Part shown: piece by piece, positions 16,796 through 21,473 of the stretch
Position numbering within the stretch: position 1 is the stretch's first letter
How the letters are laid out: each line of letters opens with the position of its first letter
From: an uncultured Bacilli bacterium
GTDB lineage: Bacteria; Bacillota_I; Bacilli_A; RF39; UBA660
Reading direction: 5' to 3'
DNA: 21,565 nucleotides
Assembly (NCBI GenBank): GCA_944358665.1
Contig: CALVRP010000030.1
Location: forward strand, 1 to 21,565
Notes under the pieces: generated by a model
Database searches by the model: none
Told to the model about the DNA's origin: nothing
What the model saw: only the letters and a program-made list of their open reading frames with translations
Program-made: the position numbers and the translations under genes

Positions 16796-16804
16796 ATTAT
16801 ATCA
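16796..16804 (-). promoter_or_regulatory. pduL promoter (extended -10, very short leader)
   Basis: TGATATAAT on the minus strand, then TATAAGGGTGATAAAATG. Transcription would begin about ten bases before the start codon. It lies back to back with the start of gerQ. Confidence 0.6.
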
Positions 16805-16849
16805 TATTTATTTTAAAATTTAATATATTTTTATAGAAAGGATGATAAA

Positions 16850-17245
16850 ATGAATAATAATTTTTCAAATCAAGGAACTGCCTTCCCTGGCGCACCACTT
16901 TACGTCGATGGTAATCCGGTTCCCAATCAACAAACCGCGCCTTACACAACAGTACAAGCTGATGCGATGGCTGCCGGAAATAATGTAATGTATGAAGAAT
17001 CATACATTGAAAATATTTTAAGATTAAATAAAGGTAAACAAGTAGAAATTTATACTTCTTATCCAGATGCAACTGAATGGCATGATTATGTATTTAGTGG
17101 TATTATCGAACAATCAGGACGCGATCATATTATTCTAAGTGATCCAAAAACTGGCAAATGGTATTTAGTTTTAATGATTTATGTTAATTATTTTAAATTT
17201 GATGAAAGAATAACCTATAGTCCTGATTTTTACCCAAATAATTGA
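16850..17245 (+). CDS. gerQ: Spore coat protein GerQ
   Basis: GerQ is an inner-coat protein required for the cortex-lytic enzyme CwlJ to reach the spore surface, and so for germination. The 131 residues have a variable, Asn/Gln/Pro-rich N-terminal arm (1-47) and the strongly conserved core MYEESYIENILRLNKGK, GRDHIILSDPKTGKWYLV and YFKFDERI. In B. subtilis, Lys residues near the N-terminus are cross-linked by transglutaminase; here the first Lys is at residue 61, inside the core. AGGATGATAAAATG gives the start. It ends at TGA, which overlaps the -35 of the downstream lemA-like promoter. cwlJ is not in the window. Its presence argues that the organism forms spores, or did so recently. Confidence 0.93.
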   Translation: MNNNFSNQGTAFPGAPLYVDGNPVPNQQTAPYTTVQADAMAAGNNVMYEESYIENILRLNKGKQVEIYTSYPDATEWHDYVFSGIIEQSGRDHIILSDPKTGKWYLVLMIYVNYFKFDERITYSPDFYPNN

Positions 17246-17270
17246 AAATGATATAAAAGTCTGTTATAAT
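17242..17270 (+). promoter_or_regulatory. Promoter of the LemA-family gene, overlapping the gerQ stop codon
   Basis: TTGAAA (17242-17247), a 17-base spacer and TATAAT (17265-17270) with TG one base upstream of it. The -35 contains the gerQ TGA. This separates the downstream gene's expression from that of the sporulation gene. Confidence 0.85.
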
Positions 17271-17287
17271 GAATTATAGGTGGTATG

Positions 17288-17833
17288 ATGAACGTTTTAA
17301 TTATTTTTATATTTGTATTTATTATTATCTGTATACTTTTTGTCTGGATTATTAATACTTATAATAAATTTCAAAACTATATAATTCGCATTAATGAAGC
17401 AGAAACAAATATTGATTCAACATTAAGAACTAGATTTGATTTGTTAAATAAGTCTATTGATATTATAAAAGCAAATACAAATACTGAAGAAGATGTTTTA
17501 AATATTATTGTTAAACTTCGATCAAGAAAACTGAGTAATTTTGATTTAGACAGACAGCTTTATGATGGTATTAATGAATTTCAAAAATATAAAGAAACAT
17601 ATCCAGAATTAAAAAATAGTGAAGTCTTTACAAAAATCGATATTTCTTTAAACGAATCTGAAGCAGAAATTATAGCCTTTAGAAAATATTATAATGACAT
17701 TATAACAGAATACAACAAAATGGTTAAATCTTTTCCTTCAAATATTATAGCTCTATTTTTTAAGTTTAAACCAAAACTATATTTTGATGGTAAAGATATG
17801 AGTGATGATGATACTAAAGATTTCAAATTATAA
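17288..17833 (+). CDS. LemA-family membrane protein
   Basis: 181 residues. An N-terminal membrane helix of Ile, Phe and Val (about 3-23) is followed by NTYNKFQNYIIRINEAETNID. The next block, with LRTRFDLL and regularly spaced charged residues, reads as long amphipathic helices, as in the LemA four-helix-bundle family. The family is widespread and its function is unresolved. Two ATG codons stand in tandem. I prefer the second (17288), because AGGTGG is too close to the first. It has its own strong promoter and terminator, so it is a single-gene unit. No TPM-domain partner, often adjacent to lemA, is present. Confidence 0.85.
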   Translation: MNVLIIFIFVFIIICILFVWIINTYNKFQNYIIRINEAETNIDSTLRTRFDLLNKSIDIIKANTNTEEDVLNIIVKLRSRKLSNFDLDRQLYDGINEFQKYKETYPELKNSEVFTKIDISLNESEAEIIAFRKYYNDIITEYNKMVKSFPSNIIALFFKFKPKLYFDGKDMSDDDTKDFKL

Positions 17834-17842
17834 TGATTATAT

Positions 17843-17878
17843 AGATACTAACTACTGATGTAGAAGTATCTTTTTTTT
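17843..17878 (+). terminator. Terminator of the LemA-family gene
   Basis: Outer stem AGATACT/AGTATCT and inner stem CTAC/GTAG with a TGAT loop, followed by eight T. The A run on the other strand does not follow a hairpin in the right order for the opposite gene, which has its own terminator. Confidence 0.85.
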
Positions 17879-17887
17879 ACAAAATAA

Positions 17888-17912
17888 AAGCACTTATTAT
17901 TTCTTAGTGCTT
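17888..17912 (-). terminator. divIC terminator with the stop codon in the loop
   Basis: AAGCACT/AGTGCTT stem, loop of 11 bases containing the TAA (17897-17899), then TTATTTTG on the minus strand. Confidence 0.75.
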
Positions 17913-18355
17913 CTTTTATTTGTTTTTTGTTTTAGTTTTTTCTTTTTACGATGATGCCTAATTATTATGTATAATATAATTAAAGCGAGTAAGCCTAATG
18001 AGCCATATATTATATAATTTTCCGCCAAAGTAAATTTTTCCTCTTTCTCTTTAGTTTCTTCTTCATTTACTTTAATAACATACTCACCATCTTTAGTGTA
18101 TAAATAGTTTTCCCTAGCGTACCGGGCAACATAATCGGCATCTTGAAGTTTATTTATTTCTGTCTTTAAATCTTCGGCATCACCTTTTAATTCTGTCAAA
18201 TTTTCTTGAAGTTCTTTTTCTTCATGGTGTAGACTATATAGTTCACCTACAGTTACAACTAAAGTAAATACAGCATAACCGATTAAAAAAACAACGACAG
18301 GCATCAAAATGACTAAACGTCTTTTTGATGATTTAGAGATTTTTCTTTTAGCCAT
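17897..18355 (-). CDS. divIC: Septum formation initiator family protein (DivIC/FtsB)
   Basis: Part of the divisome FtsL-DivIC-DivIB complex that activates septal peptidoglycan synthesis. Of 152 residues, 1-13 are a basic cytoplasmic tail. They are followed by a membrane helix (about 14-37), a coiled coil (about 40-72), and the family motif ADYVARYARENYLYTKDGEYVI (73-94). Then the protein departs from the norm: after an acidic linker there is a second hydrophobic segment (about 114-132) and a Lys/Arg-rich tail, whereas DivIC usually ends soon after the motif. The position after yabP-yabQ matches B. subtilis. The promoter overlaps the yabQ stop codon. AAGGTGG precedes the ATG. Confidence 0.92.
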   Translation of the reverse strand: MAKRKISKSSKRRLVILMPVVVFLIGYAVFTLVVTVGELYSLHHEEKELQENLTELKGDAEDLKTEINKLQDADYVARYARENYLYTKDGEYVIKVNEEETKEKEEKFTLAENYIIYGSLGLLALIILYIIIRHHRKKKKLKQKTNKRSTKK

Positions 18356-18380
18356 TTATCCACCTTCTATCTATAGCCTA

Positions 18381-18389
18381 AGTATATCA
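18381..18389 (-). promoter_or_regulatory. divIC promoter overlapping the yabQ stop codon
   Basis: TGATATACT on the minus strand; its TGA is the yabQ stop. The extended -10 would drive divIC separately from the sporulation genes upstream. Confidence 0.5.
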
Positions 18390-18671
18390 TTTTTTTAATA
18401 GTTTGACAATCTTTTGCTCTAGAAGATGTGAGGTCATAAAACCAATTATTAATAAAATTAAATGGTATGGGTGAAATAAAGCATTATTTAATTTTTGTAA
18501 TAAAAGAAAATAAGCCATTACCGATATTATAACGACTAGAAAGGTGCCAAGTAATTTTATAAATTTATGACTATTATAAATTATTTTATAATTAACTCTT
18601 AAAAACAGGGAAAAAAGTATACCAAAAACAAAAGAAAAAACGGATGTTATTATTTGAAGATGTAAATCCAT
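18387..18671 (-). CDS. yabQ: Spore cortex biosynthesis membrane protein YabQ (short form)
   Basis: 94 residues, about half the length of B. subtilis YabQ (roughly 210), with hydrophobic segments near 5-25, 39-59 and 67-87. YabQ is needed for cortex formation, and its biochemical role is unknown. Primary sequence similarity is weak. The assignment rests on position between yabP and divIC, on the overlap of its ATG with the yabP stop (TAATG), and on the membrane profile (MDLHLQIITSVFSFVFGILF at the start). It ends at TGA, overlapping the divIC promoter. It could be a minimal YabQ or an unrelated membrane protein in the same place. Confidence 0.7.
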   Translation of the reverse strand: MDLHLQIITSVFSFVFGILFSLFLRVNYKIIYNSHKFIKLLGTFLVVIISVMAYFLLLQKLNNALFHPYHLILLIIGFMTSHLLEQKIVKLLKK

Positions 18672-18961
18672 TATTTAAATAATTTATTAAAAATTCCGCT
18701 TTCTTTATCTTTTTTCCCGTCTTCTGAATAAGTAATACTATCTACTTTACCTTTTATTGAAACATTTCCTTGATATGTATCTAATTTTATAATTTCTAGT
18801 TCTTCGCCCTTTATCGTTAAATTTCCCATAGTTGTTTCCATAAAAAACTCTTCTTCATCAAAGCTTTCTATTTTTTTTACTCCTGTTAAAATTATATTTT
18901 TTCTTTCAGTTAAAGTTATACTATGATTAAGTGATGTTATAACACTATCTATCTTGTCCAT
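18671..18961 (-). CDS. yabP: Sporulation protein YabP
   Basis: 96 residues of the YabP/YqfC beta-rich family; in B. subtilis it is expressed under the mother-cell sigma E and needed for the spore cortex. The hallmark run is ILTGVKKIESFDEEEFFMETTMGNLTIKGEELEI, then GNVSIKGKVDSITY and a C-terminal FNKLFK, close to the B. subtilis protein. GGAGG stands before the ATG. A CATATAAT element lies 20 bases upstream. It is translationally coupled to yabQ by a one-base overlap and begins after the strong spoVG terminator, so yabPQ forms a separate unit. Confidence 0.92.
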   Translation of the reverse strand: MDKIDSVITSLNHSITLTERKNIILTGVKKIESFDEEEFFMETTMGNLTIKGEELEIIKLDTYQGNVSIKGKVDSITYSEDGKKDKESGIFNKLFK

Positions 18962-18980
18962 ACATGTCCTCCTTTGTTTA

Positions 18981-18988
18981 ATTATATG
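18981..18988 (-). promoter_or_regulatory. CATATAAT element before yabP (possible sigma-E or sigma-A -10)
   Basis: CATATAAT resembles the sigma-E/K-type -10 (CATAnAnT) as well as TATAAT. An identical octamer precedes yabG. No -35 of either class is convincing. Confidence 0.4.
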
Positions 18989-19020
18989 TAATTAAAACAA
19001 AAAAAGTACAAGTTATTTAA

Positions 19021-19047
19021 AAACAGAAGCTTATTCAGCTTCTGTTT
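19021..19047 (-). terminator. spoVG terminator with the stop codon in the loop
   Basis: An 11-pair perfect stem, AAACAGAAGCT/AGCTTCTGTTT, closes a five-base GAATA loop containing most of the TAA (19031-19033), followed by TTAAATAA on the minus strand. It is the strongest hairpin in the window. Confidence 0.85.
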
Positions 19048-19294
19048 CATTATACTTTGTAATAACTGCATCTTCAAACATCTTACGGCATTCTGGTGTA
19101 ATTGGATGAGCAATGTCATGATAAGTATCATCACTAGTTTTACGACTTGGCATTGCGATAAATAATCCTTCATTTCTTTCGATAATTCTAATTCCATGAA
19201 CAGCAAAGCAATCGTCTAAAATAACAGTTGCGATACCTTTCATTCTTGAATTTTCTTTTTCAACTTTACGAACATTAACAGATGTTATTTTCAT
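19031..19294 (-). CDS. spoVG: SpoVG RNA-binding regulator
   Basis: A small RNA/DNA-binding regulator, in B. subtilis tied to sporulation and asymmetric septation and in other bacteria to broad post-transcriptional control. The 87 residues contain the family core KITSVNVRKVEKENSRMKGIATVIL, FAVHGIRIIE, FIAMPSRK and DIAHPITPECRK. The open frame extends 48 codons further into veg, but the family start MKITSVNV and the GGGAG ribosome binding site place the ATG at 19294. The C-terminal acidic tail is shorter than in B. subtilis (97 residues). A promoter (TTGATT, 17 bases, TATACT) lies just upstream, at the end of veg. Confidence 0.95.
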   Translation of the reverse strand: MKITSVNVRKVEKENSRMKGIATVILDDCFAVHGIRIIERNEGLFIAMPSRKTSDDTYHDIAHPITPECRKMFEDAVITKYNETEAE

Positions 19295-19333
19295 CAGTAT
19301 TTCTCTCCCTTCTGGCATATTATATCCAATTTC

Positions 19334-19362
19334 AGTATAACCTATTTTCTTTGAAAAATCAA
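19334..19362 (-). promoter_or_regulatory. spoVG promoter
   Basis: TTGATT (19357-19362) and TATACT (19334-19339), with a 17-base spacer on the minus strand, just beyond the veg stop. A second TATAAT follows about ten bases downstream. Confidence 0.65.
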
Positions 19363-19364
19363 CA

Positions 19365-19610
19365 TTATTCATAAATTTTAATCGTTTTTGTAATAATATC
19401 AGCATAAGAAAAGGATTTTTTGACTCTATTATTATCAATTTCCTGGACTATAAAGATACAATTATAAAGGTTTGTTATAATTACTTTATAAGTCTCAAAC
19501 TTATTTCGTCCTAAATTATACTTAATAATTACTGGTTTATTTAAATAATGACTTAATACTTTTCTTACTTCTTGGTTATTGCAAACGCCTTTATCTAGGA
19601 TATCCAACAT
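19365..19610 (-). CDS. veg: Veg protein
   Basis: 81 residues. The C-terminal half, FIVQEIDNNRVKKSFSYADIITKTI, matches the Veg family signature (VFVVQ...SYSYADILTETV). Veg proteins are small SH3-like-fold proteins conserved next to yabG; in B. subtilis veg is strongly transcribed and affects biofilm matrix genes. The N-terminal half is less alike. The ATG at 19610 overlaps the yabG 3' end by 20 bases, and AAAGGA lies ahead of it, so veg is probably translated from the yabG message as well. Confidence 0.88.
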   Translation of the reverse strand: MLDILDKGVCNNQEVRKVLSHYLNKPVIIKYNLGRNKFETYKVIITNLYNCIFIVQEIDNNRVKKSFSYADIITKTIKIYE

Positions 19611-20367
19611 ACATGGTTCCTTTCGTAATAATTCCCCCTATTCCATCTATGCCGTATTTAGTCTTTTCTAAAATGTTTTTCAAGTCAATATCTTTATTAA
19701 CATCAGATAAACTCATACATACGGCAATAATTGCTGGATCTAAAGCATGAATATTTACTCTTTTAGGACTAGAAGCAAAATTAGCTCCGGCTTTTATTAA
19801 CTCTTCATAATAAGATGCACAGGCTCCCGCAATTATAATTAATTTTTCATGGCTATTTTCATACTCCCGGGCTTTCTTTACAGCCTCGACAAAATATTTA
19901 CTACTTTTATACGAATTTAAATTTTCCTCTTCTTTTTTATAGTGGGCATCATGTCCAGTAATAACAATAATATTCGGTTTATATTCTTCTAGCCATTCTA
20001 TCATTTTATCTGGCATACTTTCTTCTTTTTCATTAATACCTTTAGCCCAAACACCTACTTTTTTATAGTATTCAAGACAACGATTTAAAAAATCTATATC
20101 ACTATCAATATGCAAGATTTTACCAGGAAGATAAAAATATTCTTGACGATTTAAAACTAAAGGTTCTTCGATTTTCGCTAAAAATTCTCTTTCTTCTTCC
20201 TCTTCTTCATTATTATAAAGTTTTAAATCAGATATCAGGCTATCAGCAACTAACCTAATATAAATACCTTTTAATGTACATTTACCGTCTTCAATACTAA
20301 CTATTTTAAACACCACATCATTACCATATGAGTTTCTAGTAACCAAATCCCCTACTTTTAATTCCAT
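19591..20367 (-). CDS. yabG: Sporulation-specific protease YabG
   Basis: YabG is a spore-coat protease that processes coat proteins during maturation; in B. subtilis it is needed for GerQ and YeeK cross-linking. The 258 residues contain an N-terminal SH3-like part (MELKVGDLVTRNSYGNDVVFKI) and the central YFYLPGKILHIDSD. The catalytic region has VITGHDAHYKK, YFVEAVKKAR, IIAGACASYYEELIKAGANFASSP and VNIHALDPAI, with the Cys-in-ACAS and His residues conserved in peptidase family U57. I use the ATG at 20367, preceded by GGGTGAT, not the TTG four codons upstream. CATATAAT lies 16 bases ahead of the start. It has the same order with veg as in B. subtilis. Confidence 0.95.
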   Translation of the reverse strand: MELKVGDLVTRNSYGNDVVFKIVSIEDGKCTLKGIYIRLVADSLISDLKLYNNEEEEEEREFLAKIEEPLVLNRQEYFYLPGKILHIDSDIDFLNRCLEYYKKVGVWAKGINEKEESMPDKMIEWLEEYKPNIIVITGHDAHYKKEEENLNSYKSSKYFVEAVKKAREYENSHEKLIIIAGACASYYEELIKAGANFASSPKRVNIHALDPAIIAVCMSLSDVNKDIDLKNILEKTKYGIDGIGGIITKGTMYVGYPR

Positions 20368-20382
20368 ATTATCACCCAAAAA

Positions 20383-20390
20383 ATTATATG
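20383..20390 (-). promoter_or_regulatory. CATATAAT element before yabG
   Basis: The same CATATAAT octamer as before yabP, 15 bases from the ATG, so the mRNA would start next to GGGTGAT. In B. subtilis yabG depends on the late mother-cell sigma factor; which sigma reads this element is not clear. Confidence 0.4.
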
Positions 20391-20422
20391 AAACTATTTA
20401 TATTTTTAGTACAAAAAAAGAG

Positions 20423-20764
20423 TTAATTAATAACCCATACATAATTATAATTAATACTTTCAGCAACAAAATCACTATAACTATAATAATTGTACCTATT
20501 TAAATCATCGATATATTGACGATTAAATGGTTTAAAGTTGGGTATTGGATTAATAATTTTGTCGATAGTTGCTCTTGTAATTTTCACTGTAAATCCTGTT
20601 GCCTTGTTAATTATTATTTTCTTACTATGATTAAGTTTATTTCAAACATTATTTCTTAGTACTGTAATATCACTGTAAGTACTTACTTTATAATAATTCT
20701 TATTTTCTATAAAATCAATTTCTGTATTTATACTAATATTTTTATTTCTTAAACCGGACATCAT
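20423..20764 (-). pseudogene. Small gene broken by an in-frame TGA (LPD3-like?)
   Basis: An intact promoter and GGGAG ribosome binding site lead into ATGATG (20764/20761) and a 113-codon frame interrupted only at codon 41 by TGA (20642-20644). The second part reads KIIINKATGFTVKITRATIDKIINP, then FNRQYIDDLNRYNYYSYSDFVAESINY. This order (a (V/I)NKxTG strand, a xIT strand, an IxKI helix, then a helical region) recalls the small domain called LPD3 in phage and mobile-element polyvalent proteins, but I only have pattern memory for that. TGA here most likely replaces TGG. Because TGA ends yabQ and gerQ and Trp is TGG elsewhere, recoding is unlikely. It lies between core genes and the repeat region, a likely insertion point. 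Confidence 0.6.
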
Positions 20765-20779
20765 ACACTCCCTACATTC

Positions 20780-20808
20780 AGAATAACAAATACATATTTA
20801 TCTGTCAA
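20780..20808 (-). promoter_or_regulatory. Sigma-A-type promoter of the broken small gene
   Basis: Perfect TTGACA (20803-20808), a 17-base spacer, TATTCT (20780-20785) with TG before it. The strongest minus-strand promoter in the window serves an interrupted gene. Confidence 0.8.
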
Positions 20809-20836
20809 TAAAGGAGTTAAGATTTTACAAAGAGGA

Positions 20837-20865
20837 TTGACAGTTACCGATAAATTTGATAGAAT
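20837..20865 (+). promoter_or_regulatory. Divergent sigma-A-type promoter
   Basis: Perfect TTGACA (20837-20842), a 17-base spacer, TAGAAT (20860-20865). It is 28 bases from the minus-strand TTGACA and points at a region with no believable gene. Confidence 0.8.
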
Positions 20866-20871
20866 TATTTA

Positions 20872-20977
20872 TAGAAAAGGGAGATTCCATAAAATTCGGA
20901 AGTTTATTAACTTGCGACTGGGCTCTCTTTTTTATGTTAATTTAAAAACCCACTTCTTATATAAGAAATGGGTTTTT
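20872..20977 (+). ncRNA. Candidate small RNA downstream of the divergent promoter
   Basis: Begins about seven bases after TAGAAT. An internal AAGTT/AACTT hairpin (about 20900-20912) and a GGCTCTC followed by six T (about 20921-20933) could end it at about 60 nt; otherwise the strong terminator at 20944-20977 ends it at about 105 nt. The only ORF in this span starts at TTG inside the promoter, has no ribosome binding site and runs through the terminator, so I treat it as noise. I match it to no known RNA family. Confidence 0.45.
20944..20977. terminator. Bidirectional terminator
   Basis: AAAAACCCA/TGGGTTTTT and TTCTTAT/ATAAGAA form one long stem with a single C-A mismatch. T tracts exist on both strands. 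On the plus strand it could end the small RNA; on the minus strand it would stop transcripts coming from the repeat units. Confidence 0.85.
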
Positions 20978-20994
20978 ACTGTGGAAAAGGTGAT

Positions 20995-21045
20995 GAACTA
21001 TTCACTTCGTGAAAGTTCGCCCCAAACCCTGCTTCGCAGAGTTTG
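20995..21045. repeat. Paired hairpins, unit 1
   Basis: Hairpin A (20995-21018): GAACT/AGTTC, one bulged A, TTCAC/GTGAA, TTC loop. Hairpin B (21023-21045): CAAAC/GTTTG, a C-A mismatch, CTGC/GCAG, TTC loop. They lie 28 bases beyond the stop codon of the first variable 3' gene end. Both lack a clear T tract. The same pair recurs 397-398 bases to the right with compensating base changes. Confidence 0.75.
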
Positions 21046-21072
21046 CCAAAGTGAAATACCTTAATTTCTTCT

Positions 21073-21261
21073 CTAACTTATGACATATGGGTCAGCTTTA
21101 GTTCCATTACCTGTTAAGGTGATATCAGATGTTAGATAAACAGCTGGGACGACGCCGTTGTTGCTGTTGTTCGCATTGTTGTTGTTCACATTACCGGCAT
21201 TGTTGCTGTTGCCGTTCACATTGAACACGTTGTTCGAATTGCTGGCGTTCGGTGAAAAAAT
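21073..21261 (-). pseudogene. 3' gene fragment with Asn-rich variable segment, copy 1 (DGR variable-region-like)
   Basis: 62 codons ending in TAG and bounded upstream by an in-frame TGA (21262-21264), with no start codon, so it is a 5'-truncated piece. It has an Asn-rich stretch (residues 5-35, such as VNNNNANNSNNG) built from AAC and AAT codons. The conserved tail GVVPAVYLTSDITLTGNGTKADPYVIS follows. Variable regions of gut diversity-generating retroelements (DGRs) typically look like this: Asn codons, where template adenines can be changed, immediately before a fixed G-V-(R/V)-P-hydrophobic segment of a surface or receptor protein. Its GC content is far above the surroundings. A template-primed copy without coding function, or a broken paralogue of the neighbouring gene, are the main choices. 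Confidence 0.6.
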
Positions 21262-21391
21262 TCACCATTTTTCCTATACTATCCCTATATATCCCACTTT
21301 CCTTCCCTCGAATATTTCTATTCTACCTTCTTGCAATTATATGTTTCTTATTCTGGCCTCCGCTCGCAGTCGCTCGCGGCACACCTTTCCC
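21262..21391. other. Region between the two repeat units
   Basis: No gene is seen. It opens with a perfect hairpin GGTGAA/TTCACC with an AAAA loop (21251-21266, spanning the end of copy 1). An AT-rich stretch with tandem GGGATATATA-like repeats on the minus strand follows. Then there is a short GC-rich patch near 21360-21379 with a direct repeat CGCTCGC-AGT-CGCTCGC and flanking CCGC/GCGG. Confidence 0.5.
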
Positions 21392-21445
21392 GAACTATTT
21401 GCTTCGTAAAAGTTCGCTTCCAAGCCCACGCAACGCGAGAGCTTG
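21392..21445. repeat. Paired hairpins, unit 2
   Basis: Hairpin A (21392-21415): GAACT/AGTTC, bulged A, TTTGC/GTAAA (one G-T), TTC loop. Hairpin B (21421-21445): CAAGC/GCTTG, a C-A mismatch, C/G, A-A mismatch, CGC/GCG, AAC loop. The stem changes relative to unit 1 keep the pairs (A-T to G-C in B, C-G and T-A swaps in A). It lies 29 bases beyond the stop of the second gene end. Confidence 0.75.
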
Positions 21446-21473
21446 CTGAAATGTCATCTCTTTAGTCTTTACT

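Noticed and set aside
17243..17245. Use of TGA as Trp (Mycoplasma-type code)
   Set aside because: Trp is TGG in PolC, PBP and other genes, and both yabQ and gerQ end sensibly at TGA. No core gene has an internal TGA.
19031..19438. SpoVG with a 48-residue N-terminal extension
   Set aside because: The extension is the veg 3' end and the spoVG promoter in another frame; family start and ribosome binding site support 19294.
20837..21064. 75-codon plus-strand ORF starting at TTG
   Set aside because: Its start is the -35 box of a promoter, it runs through a strong terminator and the hairpin pair, has no ribosome binding site, and its composition is that of non-coding DNA.
20995..21445. CRISPR or classic REP array
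   Set aside because: Only two hairpin pairs, about 400 bp apart, with unequal sequence and no regular spacers.
21158..21449. Leu-rich plus-strand ORFs in the repeat region
   Set aside because: They are the antisense reading of Asn codons (AAC/AAT read back as GTT/ATT and shifted Leu codons) and cross the hairpins.
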